Positions 23,004 to 31,526 of a stretch of 34,679 bases of DNA are shown one piece after another. Position numbers and translations under genes: made by a program. The DNA is taken from assembly GCA_030669595.1 (NCBI GenBank), contig DAOVDG010000009.1, forward strand, positions 1 through 34,679, given 5' to 3'. Position 1 is the stretch's first letter. Each line of letters opens with the position of its first letter. The notes beneath the pieces were generated by a model that saw nothing but the letters and a program-made list of their open reading frames with translations, did not search any database and was not told where the DNA came from. Source of the DNA: Candidatus Thorarchaeota archaeon (GTDB lineage Archaea; Asgardarchaeota; Thorarchaeia; Thorarchaeales; Thorarchaeaceae).

Positions 23004-24401
23004 TCACGTCCATATTCGTCCCAAGGCAGCTGATACGACCCTCTCAGTCGCCGCTGTTACTTTCCTTCGGTTTCTGGAGTTTAGGTCAATATCTAGGGCC
23101 ATAATCATCACATTGTCAATAATGGCTTGATCCGGCACCTTGCCTTTCTTGAGATGCGCCGCCACAGCCTTTGCGGCTCCGGACTGCACGGGCCCGTAGA
23201 AGAGGGAGGCCTGACGCATTGACTTGATTTTCTTGACAGGCACCATGATGCTTGTCGGTCTCACAGGAAGATTAGGTTCCAAGATCACCGTTAGGGCTTC
23301 GTGGCCTACTCTTGGATTCATGAGCAGCTTAACGAATGCCGAACCCAGAGCGCTATGTTTCGGCCCAGTCATAATAGCCACCGACACGGTATCTTCAGAA
23401 CCCTTCCCGATTTCCGCATCTTGAAGGTAGTCCGGTCCAATCCCGAACTTCTCAAGTACTCCTTGTGCGTCGATGTCCTTTGTAGCCTTGGGATGAGTCG
23501 TGGCCTCTATCAATCCAAGATTCTCCAGCTCAATTCGAATCTCAGCCCTTAGCTCATGAGTCAGAGTGCCACCTGAATTCAAAGGCATTCTAGAATAGCC
23601 TGCGTTTATCCCCATCATTCTAAGCGCTGCCTTCACGGGAGGGGCGCCTCCCTTTCGTGTGACTATTCGTGCAAAGGTCTGTGCTGAGAGCTGAAGCTCC
23701 GCAGCTTTCTTCATGTCACCCTTTTGCACATTGTCCATGATGTCGAGCCATATGTGAGGCATCACGTTTGCAGATGCTAGGATTGCCGCACTCGACCCTG
23801 CCGCAACCGCGGAGAGGAAGCACTCATCATGGCCAATTAGCACCGGCATCTTGCCATCTAGCTTCTGAATCAGCTCGAGAGTATGGCCTATGTGGCCGCT
23901 ACTATCCTTAATCCCAACGATATTGTCAAGCTCCGCTAAGTCCTCTACGATGTTCGATTGCAGAACCCCGAGCGTACATTGTGGAATGTTATACATAATG
24001 ATTGGCAGCCCGCCCTTTCCTGCGACAGCTTCATAGTGCTCGTAGTATCCCTTGTCTGTCGGGCGAAGATAGAATGGTGATATGACTAGGGCTGCATCGC
24101 ATCCTATGTCTGCGGCATACTTGGTCATCTTGACGGTTGCTGCTGTGCTAGTTTCTCCAGTCCCAGCCACCACAGGCACGCGACCATCCGCGAATTCTAC
24201 GCACATCTTGAAGAGTTTCTTCCGCTCCTCGGTCCGCATATAGACGAACTCTCCGGTCGTCCCAGCAGGTACAAGACCGGTCGCGCCCTTCTCAATCGTG
24301 TAATCGATTATGTCCTTGAATCCCTCTTCTATTATGTCGCCGTCTTTTGTGAAAGGGGTCACCAAGGCGGGCATAACACCCTTGGGTTCATACTTAGCCA
24401 T
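23004..24401 (-). CDS. DapA/NAL-type aldolase fused to a formaldehyde-activating enzyme (Fae) domain, copy 2
   Basis: 465 residues, same architecture as the next gene. The aldolase barrel (about 5-300) has GTTGE (47-51), Tyr137 in YNIPQCTLG, Schiff-base Lys165 in GIKDSSG, and LASAN (208-212), again without the DHDPS arginine. The Fae-like part (about 328-465) keeps the central EPNLPVRPTSIMVPVKKI (375-392) and FYGPVQSGAAKAV (401-413). The catalytic His is Ser340 and the C-terminal KSAxHPFA motif is gone (it ends ALGRIWT). Alone, this Fae half should be inactive or altered. I chose ATG 24401: AGGTGG lies 6 nt upstream and a TATA element sits at the right distance, while the frame's first start at 24434 precedes the predicted transcript start. 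It is the first gene of a two-gene operon. Confidence 0.88.
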   Translation of the reverse strand: MAKYEPKGVMPALVTPFTKDGDIIEEGFKDIIDYTIEKGATGLVPAGTTGEFVYMRTEERKKLFKMCVEFADGRVPVVAGTGETSTAATVKMTKYAADIGCDAALVISPFYLRPTDKGYYEHYEAVAGKGGLPIIMYNIPQCTLGVLQSNIVEDLAELDNIVGIKDSSGHIGHTLELIQKLDGKMPVLIGHDECFLSAVAAGSSAAILASANVMPHIWLDIMDNVQKGDMKKAAELQLSAQTFARIVTRKGGAPPVKAALRMMGINAGYSRMPLNSGGTLTHELRAEIRIELENLGLIEATTHPKATKDIDAQGVLEKFGIGPDYLQDAEIGKGSEDTVSVAIMTGPKHSALGSAFVKLLMNPRVGHEALTVILEPNLPVRPTSIMVPVKKIKSMRQASLFYGPVQSGAAKAVAAHLKKGKVPDQAIIDNVMIMALDIDLNSRNRRKVTAATERVVSAALGRIWT

Positions 24402-24438
24402 CAAAAACCACCTGACACGCTTCGCGGGCCGCATGGTC

Positions 24439-24448
24439 GTATAAAAGG
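24439..24448 (-). promoter_or_regulatory. TATA element for the DapA-Fae operon
   Basis: The minus strand reads CCTTTTATAC. A start about 25 nt downstream (near 24417) leaves a leader of about 16 nt that contains the AGGTGG ribosome binding site before ATG 24401. The two aldolase-Fae genes therefore probably have a promoter of their own, separate from the large helical-protein genes upstream. Confidence 0.5.
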
Positions 24449-24468
24449 TTCCGCTTGAGAGTTTCAGG

Positions 24469-26919
24469 CTAGTAGGATTTCGCGAGATTGGCGCTTCGTG
24501 CCGCGTACTGCAGCGAGTTGTTGAAGTACCGCCCTATCACCCGAGCTAGGGCCGGCCCCACAATGTAATTTACCTCGCCTGGGAGCATGGCATTCAAATT
24601 CGTCTTGGACGTCAATTTGCCGCTCCTCTTTAGATTTTCAATTTCTCTCTGGATGATGATCCTGGCCTCATCCCACGTCATGGCTTCGGCTTTGGGGCCA
24701 ATCAGACCTCTCTTTATGTCAGAGATGGATCGCATAACGAACACAGCAAGACTGTCCAAATCCTTGCACTCAATCATATGGTCGGAACCATGCTCAGAGC
24801 AAGCTCCCTCTTTAGGCATTGCACCGCAATTTGTGCAGACAGAACGTCCTCGGCTTGTTCGTACATAGAATGCAAGAAGGTTGGCGAGCTTTGTATCGTC
24901 GTTTGCTGTCCAGTCCAGACCTGCAGTGCCTACCCGGGCTATTGCCCTGAATACGGTATGGGCTTTTGTATAGACAAAAGATAGCGCGTCGAGCGATGCC
25001 TTCTTGCGCTCAGCAAGTCTTTGCTGCTGTCGTTTTGCTTCAATGGCCAGCTCCTCTTTTGCCGCCTTTTCAGACCGTTCCTGTTTCAAGAAGCGATGCA
25101 TCACATCATATGCGATGGCGTAGTTATCAAACGTGAGACCATCCCGGACAAGAGGAGATTCCACTACACCCTCAAATACTGGACTTGGCGTTGATTCAAG
25201 GTTCGAAGAAGCAGCATCCAATGCCTTGCTTCCCAAACGTGCATGCATCCATGCGCTTAGTGTTGACACATCGAGTTCAGGGTGCACACATTTTAGCTCG
25301 TAGATGCGGATAGCTGTAAGGTCAATCAGGATCTCCTCGCGCAGGAATTGAAACTCGATTTCTGTATCTTCATAGATGCTCTTTAGTAGTGCCTTCATGC
25401 GGAGCATGTCTTGCTTGGACCGCATGTAGGTTTCCACTATGCGTGTGAGATTTGTTAACAGGCCAATAGTGAAATGCCAGACCAAGTCTAGCTTGATAGA
25501 TCTCGCGACTTCTTCATGTCTGAGTTGCTGACTGATATCAGAAACGGAAGCCATACCCAGCGAACTTAGAGCGCCATCATGAACTTGCTCACGCTGCTTG
25601 ATGAGTAGCTTGATATCCTCTGGAGAGGGAACACGCATCTTTGATTCAAGGGTTTCCAGTACTTGAACCTCAATGCCCATCAGACTGCTGCGATCCTTAG
25701 TCAGAAAATCCAATGAAATCTTGTCTAGCTCCGATGCTCTCCACCCCTTTGCTCTCAGCATACCCTTGACCTGCTTCTGGAGGGTGGTTTCAAGTTTCTC
25801 AAGACGTCTCAACGACCGCTCCATTGCCTCAAGGTCTTCCTTGTTAATGGAGGGGCCTTCGGCTTTAGCAGTAGGTGGCTCAGCCACACTCGTCAAACCT
25901 TCCGCTAGCTGCGATATGTCTTTGACGCCCTTCACTCGCAGCGCAGCTTGAATATCACTGGAGTTGATCTGAAGTAGCTTTGACAGCATATTGTAGACGC
26001 TGTCAGGCTTAGATTTGATCATCTCACTCAAATGTTTCGCGACTACCTGACCCATCTTCGCCTCATACTCCTCAAGCGATGTGGGCGTTTCGAGATCGAT
26101 TTCGACAGCTTCGACTAACCTGAGCTTCAATTCATGGGCGGCTTGTATCGCCTGTGTTTCCAGAGGACTCTGGCAGAATCGTTTTAACACGGCGTCAGTG
26201 ATGGCGTTCCAAGCCGAGTCAGAGATGAATTGCATGGGTCGTCCCTCTGCGTACTTCACAGTTCCGAAAACTTGACTCAGACCACGGGATAGGACCGTGA
26301 TTTCTGCGGTTTCTTCATCTCTGGGCCTGAGCAATTCGTCCCTCAAAGAGAGAGCCGTTTCTTTCAGACCAGAAGCCTTTGTGTAGAGTTCTCGTCTCCA
26401 TGCTGCGCTCCAGCCAGTTACTTCATTAATGAAATCAATGTCATGATTTGGCGAGTAGTCAGTCGGGATCTTTCCGAGATACTCCTTCACCAAGGATAGT
26501 GCAATTTCCTTTGTGCTTTGATCAGTTGGGCTTTTGCCGCCTATCTTATTTGCGGCATTGATGAAGAACTCACTTGCAAGTCGGGATACATCAACCTCCT
26601 CTTGAAATTTAACACCGAGCAGCTGCCGAATCTCTAGCTCAAGCTGACGACGTTCCTCGCGTGTTGCTTCGTCCTTGAGCTCAATTGTAAGGTCTTGCGC
26701 CTCATCAAACCCTATCAGCTTAACACCCTGGTAATGGTATAACCAGAATGACGCAAAGAAAGACAGGATATCTTCCATGGGTCGAGGGCCTTCTGCGATT
26801 TCCGTCAAGAGCTGACGATCCCTATTGCTCCGCATGTGGTTGACAAGCGCTTCCCTCAGAAGAATCTCCTTTCCAGCCTCGGACATCTGCCTAGTCTTGA
26901 GAATCCATGAACTTGCCAC
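24469..26919 (-). CDS. Large helical protein of unknown function with C-terminal zinc site (816 aa)
   Basis: No family recognised. The sequence is almost entirely charged, helix-forming segments, with likely coiled coils around 340-385 (LEAMERSLRRLEKLETTLQK) and 625-655 (KEELAIEAKRQQQRLAERKK). Near the end CTNCG...CSEH (Cys695, Cys698, Cys707, His710), with Cys718, looks like a small zinc-binding knuckle. After that a helical tail ends with SLQYAARSANLAKSY. No signal peptide or membrane span is seen. The start is GTG 26919, which shares one base with the stop of the preceding gene (TAGTG), so translation is coupled. An ATG at codon 12 is an alternative. It should act together with the 872-residue protein, perhaps as a large scaffold or filament-like complex (inference). 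Confidence 0.75.
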   Translation of the reverse strand: MASSWILKTRQMSEAGKEILLREALVNHMRSNRDRQLLTEIAEGPRPMEDILSFFASFWLYHYQGVKLIGFDEAQDLTIELKDEATREERRQLELEIRQLLGVKFQEEVDVSRLASEFFINAANKIGGKSPTDQSTKEIALSLVKEYLGKIPTDYSPNHDIDFINEVTGWSAAWRRELYTKASGLKETALSLRDELLRPRDEETAEITVLSRGLSQVFGTVKYAEGRPMQFISDSAWNAITDAVLKRFCQSPLETQAIQAAHELKLRLVEAVEIDLETPTSLEEYEAKMGQVVAKHLSEMIKSKPDSVYNMLSKLLQINSSDIQAALRVKGVKDISQLAEGLTSVAEPPTAKAEGPSINKEDLEAMERSLRRLEKLETTLQKQVKGMLRAKGWRASELDKISLDFLTKDRSSLMGIEVQVLETLESKMRVPSPEDIKLLIKQREQVHDGALSSLGMASVSDISQQLRHEEVARSIKLDLVWHFTIGLLTNLTRIVETYMRSKQDMLRMKALLKSIYEDTEIEFQFLREEILIDLTAIRIYELKCVHPELDVSTLSAWMHARLGSKALDAASSNLESTPSPVFEGVVESPLVRDGLTFDNYAIAYDVMHRFLKQERSEKAAKEELAIEAKRQQQRLAERKKASLDALSFVYTKAHTVFRAIARVGTAGLDWTANDDTKLANLLAFYVRTSRGRSVCTNCGAMPKEGACSEHGSDHMIECKDLDSLAVFVMRSISDIKRGLIGPKAEAMTWDEARIIIQREIENLKRSGKLTSKTNLNAMLPGEVNYIVGPALARVIGRYFNNSLQYAARSANLAKSY

Positions 26920-29537
26920 TAGACAGCACCTCCCATCTTGCTTCGACCTATTCTGATCGTGAGTTCGCTTCCTCTTTGTTCATAGGTTATAACGTAGATG
27001 ATGTCAGGAGAATCGGGATTTCTGAAGTATGCTCTTGTTGGCCGCGGAAGTAGTCTACTCAACCCTCTTATGACCGAACCCATCAGATACTCAAGAAATT
27101 CGTCACCAATGCTGAGACAGATTGCTTCGGTGGCTGCCGATCCCTCGGATTGGAGTTGCTTCAACCTTTCAAGGAAAATGGCTTCCATCTTCTCTTGACT
27201 CTCATTCATCATTGAGAGTGTCTTTGTCATGGTGTCGCGCAGCTCGATGTAAAGTGACGTTTCTTGTGACAGCTCGGGGTTGGGTGGAATTGGACGTTCT
27301 GAGAGGTCGGATGCGTACTCAGCATCAATCTCAGCAATGCGCAATTCCATGCTCCGAGGAGCGTTAGGTTTGTCTGGGATAGTGATGCCAGTGCTATCAA
27401 GAGATGCTTGAGCAAGTCTTCGTTTCTCCTGGATCGATTCGTACTCAGCCATTTCCTCTTTGAATCGGGATTGCGTTTGCTGAAGCAGAGCATCCCTCTC
27501 TTCGTTTTGAGCCTTTATCTTAGCATTCTCAGCCTCTACTACTTGGCGTTCTTGTTCCCACTCCTGAACCAGAATCTGATACTCCTGTTCTCGCACGTTG
27601 GCTTCGCTGGCAATACGGTCAACTATTGACCGTGCAGTTCCCCTGCGTCCAGCCTTATCATGAATAAACTGCAGGAAATCCATCAGATTGGCGGAGAAAT
27701 TATCATCCGTTTCTTGAATGCGAAAGTCCTCAACCCAGAGCCGCGCTTCGGTTTTCCACATCTCGGGTTTCTTACTTTGCTTGTCTATTATCGACAACAG
27801 TGATTCCGCTAGGTCAACGCCTTTATCTAGGACTGTATCAATAGCCTCCGAGATCAATGCCTTGCTCAAGAGGTGGTCCGCCACATCGGGCACCACATCT
27901 GCTACTAGGGTCTCGAAGTCGGAGAGCAAATTCTGAAGTGCTATGCCGGTTTCTGAGAGCGTGGCACTGCCCTCACTGACTCCGGCTGAGTGTTTGTTCT
28001 CGATTTCAGAACGAACAACCTGAGCCACGTCGCCGAAGCTTATCAAGGCCCATGCATCCATCTCTTCAAAGGACTCGTGGATATCACTGACAATCACGCT
28101 TATCAACTCGGCTGGATGATCTTGCTTAGAACCTTCGAACGCCTTCTTGCCAATGACCGCATTCAGTTGACTATACAAATCATCGAAGAACTTGTAGAAT
28201 AGTATGGTTTCAGTGGGACCCATCTCTTGATTCGACATCGCGTCCCGGAAAGCCCGCATAGTTTCGAATATCGCTCTTCTAGTTGCCCCCACGATCAGAT
28301 ATTGCTGCAAATCCAGCACGAAGTACTGAGACACTTTCTTGGCATAAGCGACGAAATACCTCATGGTGCTCTTTAGCTGCCACGCCCTCAGCTTATCATC
28401 AACGGGAAATTCACGTTCAACGGAGTCCATCATATGACTCGCAAGGTCTTTCGCGAGTTCAACCTTGAATCCATCAAACCGCGTCTTGTCAGATTCTATC
28501 TCAGAGTTGAGCGTGGACTTGTGTTCTGACAGCGATAGTGTGAGTCCAGAACTAACATGCCGCTCAATAACCACTTCAAATGAACCAACAGTTTCAGTTA
28601 GGAGCGAAGCAAACTCGTTTGTCCTCTTCTTGAGTGAATCGAGCTCGCGCATTTCCGCCCGCTCACTCCCAAGAAACCGAACAAGGGCAGCAATCGATGC
28701 GCGAACGATGTCTACCTCTTCTATGCCGTAGGCGTGTGTGTTCAATTCACTTAGAATCGCTCTGCCCGTGTTGGCAACGCTTGATGATATCGTTTCAATA
28801 GCTAAAGGCGTCAGGATTCTTCGTTTGAAATAGTGGATTTTGTCTATCTCGCTCAATCGAGGAGAATCAAACCTAAGGTCGGTACGTTCCAGTATTGTCA
28901 TCCCGGGAGGCAGCGTAGTGAAGTCGTCTCGGCACTGCAATTTGATGACAGCTTCCTCGTCGATGTTTTGCGATTTTAGCTGAATCGAGTCCCACGAACC
29001 CTTGAACTGACGGTCCATCATTTCTACAAAGACAACGCGGTTCAGGCGATCCACGAACTTGCCAAGTATGGCAATCCCATCGGTTTCGTAGTTCAAGTTG
29101 CTATTGACAACTGCGGCCTCCACGTCAGCAATCTTTTTTGATAATCCCTGCATATGACTGTCAATCTTGAACGGGTCTACAATGCCCTCTTCCCAGCTCA
29201 GCACACACACATGAGAACTAACTTCGCTTGACAATGCACCAGCGATGGAAAGCTGTTCTGGCAGAACTTCGGAACCTTGAGCGCGATCGAGGTTCCATTC
29301 CAATGAGAGTAGCTCAAGACCTTCTGTTTTTCTTAGAGTATCCCTAATCACGAAGATTAAAGGCGATATATTCATGGCAACAGCTTCGGAATTCCGTTCC
29401 ATCATGCTGCCGGAGCCTATTGCACTGCCAAGGGGGTTCCCACGGCTTGTGGAAACTCCAAGTACTGAGGCCGAAGCCATTCTGATTGCCTCAATGGTGC
29501 TTGGAGCTTGCACCTTTTTTCTGGATAGTCTGCTCAT
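26919..29537 (-). CDS. Large helical protein of unknown function (872 aa)
   Basis: No family recognised. Residues 1-55 are Ser/Ala-rich and probably disordered. About 55-215 is mixed alpha/beta (SPLIFVIRDTLRK; GIAILGKFVDRLNRVVFVEMM). About 225-640 is helical. About 640-720 is a strong coiled coil (REQEYQILVQEWEQERQVVE). A Pro-containing linker (ITIPDKPNAPRS; ERPIPPNPEL) leads to a last helical and beta module ending YVITYEQRGSELTIRIGRSK. The start ATG 29537 has AGGAG 8 nt upstream; a TTG directly before it is also in frame. It is the first gene of a coupled pair with the 816-residue protein. The Ala/Ser-rich N-terminus is not a convincing signal peptide. Cytoplasmic location is the simplest reading. 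Confidence 0.75.
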   Translation of the reverse strand: MSRLSRKKVQAPSTIEAIRMASASVLGVSTSRGNPLGSAIGSGSMMERNSEAVAMNISPLIFVIRDTLRKTEGLELLSLEWNLDRAQGSEVLPEQLSIAGALSSEVSSHVCVLSWEEGIVDPFKIDSHMQGLSKKIADVEAAVVNSNLNYETDGIAILGKFVDRLNRVVFVEMMDRQFKGSWDSIQLKSQNIDEEAVIKLQCRDDFTTLPPGMTILERTDLRFDSPRLSEIDKIHYFKRRILTPLAIETISSSVANTGRAILSELNTHAYGIEEVDIVRASIAALVRFLGSERAEMRELDSLKKRTNEFASLLTETVGSFEVVIERHVSSGLTLSLSEHKSTLNSEIESDKTRFDGFKVELAKDLASHMMDSVEREFPVDDKLRAWQLKSTMRYFVAYAKKVSQYFVLDLQQYLIVGATRRAIFETMRAFRDAMSNQEMGPTETILFYKFFDDLYSQLNAVIGKKAFEGSKQDHPAELISVIVSDIHESFEEMDAWALISFGDVAQVVRSEIENKHSAGVSEGSATLSETGIALQNLLSDFETLVADVVPDVADHLLSKALISEAIDTVLDKGVDLAESLLSIIDKQSKKPEMWKTEARLWVEDFRIQETDDNFSANLMDFLQFIHDKAGRRGTARSIVDRIASEANVREQEYQILVQEWEQERQVVEAENAKIKAQNEERDALLQQTQSRFKEEMAEYESIQEKRRLAQASLDSTGITIPDKPNAPRSMELRIAEIDAEYASDLSERPIPPNPELSQETSLYIELRDTMTKTLSMMNESQEKMEAIFLERLKQLQSEGSAATEAICLSIGDEFLEYLMGSVIRGLSRLLPRPTRAYFRNPDSPDIIYVITYEQRGSELTIRIGRSKMGGAV

Positions 29538-29677
29538 CAATCGGTCTCCTGAACGATCTTGTGACTCATAGGTTGGCAGAAACTACGAACAGGGCTGCCC
29601 GATGCTGTTCTGGTTTCTGGTGATGGACTTTCGTGGGGGTGTCTTTTGAATCTAGCTCGATTGTACGTTGAAGGGAA

Positions 29678-30625
29678 TTAAGCAGGGTGCCAGACTCCGT
29701 GCTTGTCTTCGTGGATAAGCCCAGCTTTCTCAAGTGCTTTCAGCGTAACTTGTATCGTTGTGGGCAGCAATGCAGGATTACTCTGTGGGACGGGTACACT
29801 CCGAGCCCGTATCATGTCATATGTCAATTGATTGACATCTGCATCGCCTCTCAAGGAGATGTGTTCCAGCAAGAAGTCCTGGAATTGGATAACTCCATTG
29901 CTGACCTCCTCGAACTGTAAGGAAACATCACGCAGGATATGAGCTACATCATGAGCAGGCAGAAGAAATTCAACATCCAGTGTCCGAAGATATTCGATTG
30001 CAGCCAGCTTGGCTGAGAGACTGCCGGTTAAATCAACGTAGAATTTCCTAGGATCATTGGGGAAGTTGTTAATCTCATCGCCGGAGAACAATGCTTTCCG
30101 CGTGGCATCATAAAAGACACAGTGCCCAGAGCAATGCCCACCCGTCAGGATGACTGTAAGGGCTGTGCCCCCCACCCGGATTGTGTCGCCATCATCAATG
30201 AAACGGTCTGGCTCGATTCCCCGAAAGTTGACTCGTAACGGACTCTTATCAAACTTCATTGCCACACGCCCCGCAAAGTCCAACCTGAGTCGCTCTTTGA
30301 TAAACAGCTGAGGCGCCCTTAGTAGCTCAGCGTCGTTCCTATGAATCATCACAGGAGCGCCCGTCGCTTTATGCAAGCCTGCAGCACCTCCAATGTGATC
30401 CGGATGTCCATGTGTGCACAATATGCCCACAACATCCTTCCTATGACTAAGGCCGAGACCCTTTATCGCCTTCAAAATGGCCTTCCCGGGGTCTCCAGCT
30501 GTTCCGGGGTCTATGATTAAGATCTCATCATCATCTACCACAAGGTAGCTAGCGATGAAACCAAATTCATCGGCAAACTTACCCTTTACAACATGAATAC
30601 CGGGTACAATATCTTTCGCACTCAT
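29678..30625 (-). CDS. MBL-fold metallohydrolase with C-terminal winged helix
   Basis: 315 residues. The metallo-beta-lactamase fold shows DPGTAGDPGKA near 39-49, the metal motif THGHPDH (71-77), GGHCSGH (second metal His), SGDEI (bridging Asp) and LPAHD (last His). The C-terminal 70 residues form a small helical/winged module ending LKALEKAGLIHEDKHGVWHP, as in the LACTB2-like branch. That branch includes RNA endonucleases and thioesterases, so the substrate is open. ATG 30625 was chosen because it has GGAAGGGG about 13 nt upstream and begins at the first fold strand. The frame extends 47 codons further but that part lacks family character and runs into the divergent gene's promoter. Head-to-head with the DUF123 gene. 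Confidence 0.85.
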   Translation of the reverse strand: MSAKDIVPGIHVVKGKFADEFGFIASYLVVDDDEILIIDPGTAGDPGKAILKAIKGLGLSHRKDVVGILCTHGHPDHIGGAAGLHKATGAPVMIHRNDAELLRAPQLFIKERLRLDFAGRVAMKFDKSPLRVNFRGIEPDRFIDDGDTIRVGGTALTVILTGGHCSGHCVFYDATRKALFSGDEINNFPNDPRKFYVDLTGSLSAKLAAIEYLRTLDVEFLLPAHDVAHILRDVSLQFEEVSNGVIQFQDFLLEHISLRGDADVNQLTYDMIRARSVPVPQSNPALLPTTIQVTLKALEKAGLIHEDKHGVWHPA

Positions 30626-30747
30626 TGTCCATCTAGAAGAACCCCTTCCAATCCTTATGATAATATCGACGACGAGAGCCTTATCAGCAGAATTCAAACC
30701 ACTGTTCCAGCGCATGAAACAAGAGTTCTCACCAATGAGGTAGAAAG

Positions 30748-31233
30748 ATGAAAGGTGTGTATGCACTTGTGATTCAAATCGAAAAGAACCTTACGACTAC
30801 CGTAGGTGCATTGGGTGAAGTCGGGTTTCAGAGGGGAATCTGGACTTATGTGGGGTCGGCAACGGGAACGGGATCAACCAACTTGGAAAATCGAATCAGG
30901 CGTCACTTCACGGATGAGAAGGCCGTACACTGGCACATCGACTATCTTCTGAAGACAAACGCAATCCCCCTTCGCGCAATTTGGGCCGAATCCGATCGCT
31001 CGGCAGAATGCGATCTAGCAAGAGGAATGAACAAGTCTCCACTTTTTGTGGCGGGACCAAGGGGCTTTGGAGCCTCAGACTGCACTAGAGGTTGTGGAAC
31101 GCATCTGTTCCGGTTTACAGGATTTGGCAAGCCCGACGGAAGTATACAAGAAATCCTCTTGGATTCGGGTTTGAACCCCTTCATAACAGAAAAAGACACT
31201 AGCCTTAAGAGAACAACTATTAAGCGCATGTAG
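30748..31233 (+). CDS. DUF123 GIY-YIG-like protein
   Basis: 161 residues. The GIY-YIG nuclease core is visible as GVYALVIQI (3-11) and TYVGSATG (33-40), followed by LENRIRRHF (47-55) and HWHIDYLL (61-68). A Cys-containing second half (ECDLARG; CTRGCGTHLFRF) matches archaeal DUF123 proteins, which occur alone or fused to endonuclease III. A nuclease role in DNA repair is plausible but unproven for the family. The start is firm, with GAGGT 6 nt before ATG 30748. The C-terminal 40 residues (FGKPDGSIQEILLDS...) extend a little beyond the core. Confidence 0.85.
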   Translation: MKGVYALVIQIEKNLTTTVGALGEVGFQRGIWTYVGSATGTGSTNLENRIRRHFTDEKAVHWHIDYLLKTNAIPLRAIWAESDRSAECDLARGMNKSPLFVAGPRGFGASDCTRGCGTHLFRFTGFGKPDGSIQEILLDSGLNPFITEKDTSLKRTTIKRM

Positions 31234-31268
31234 AGTGACTTAGCTCGCCAATATTGGAGGAACACTCT

Positions 31269-31481
31269 GTGACTGACTGGAGGAATGTATTCCAAGAATT
31301 AAAGGGAACCGGGGCGACTTTTACTGTCTACCTACGATACATGCAGAAAGACACTCTGGCGAAAATTCCTAATGTGAGAGTCAAGGACATTTTCGATGAC
31401 CATGTCAATCTAGAGAACCCAAGTGGGTTTGGAATCCTTGGTTATGAGGACATACTCTATCTGTCAATTCCCCGACAATAG
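31269..31481 (+). CDS. Small protein of unknown function (70 aa)
   Basis: The protein starts (M)TDWRNVFQELKGTGATFTVY and ends GYEDILYLSIPRQ. It has an amphipathic helix then alternating short strands (TFTVYLRYM; HVNLENPSGFGILGYEDILYL), a compact alpha+beta domain by appearance. No family recognised. GTG 31269 is chosen because GGAGG at 31256-31260 lies 8 nt before it. The in-frame TTG at 31254 overlaps that ribosome binding site. It follows the DUF123 gene by 35 nt on the same strand and may be cotranscribed. It converges on the aldehyde oxidoreductase gene. Confidence 0.65.
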   Translation: MTDWRNVFQELKGTGATFTVYLRYMQKDTLAKIPNVRVKDIFDDHVNLENPSGFGILGYEDILYLSIPRQ

Positions 31482-31526
31482 CTGCCCCATCTTTCTTGGG
31501 ACTCATCTCTTGGCTACGCCACACCT

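Noticed and set aside
21522-24401. Annotation of both genes simply as dapA (lysine biosynthesis), supported by the nearby M20 gene as dapE
   Set aside because: The arginine typical of DHDPS is absent in both, each carries a Fae domain, and the M20 gene is not in the same operon.
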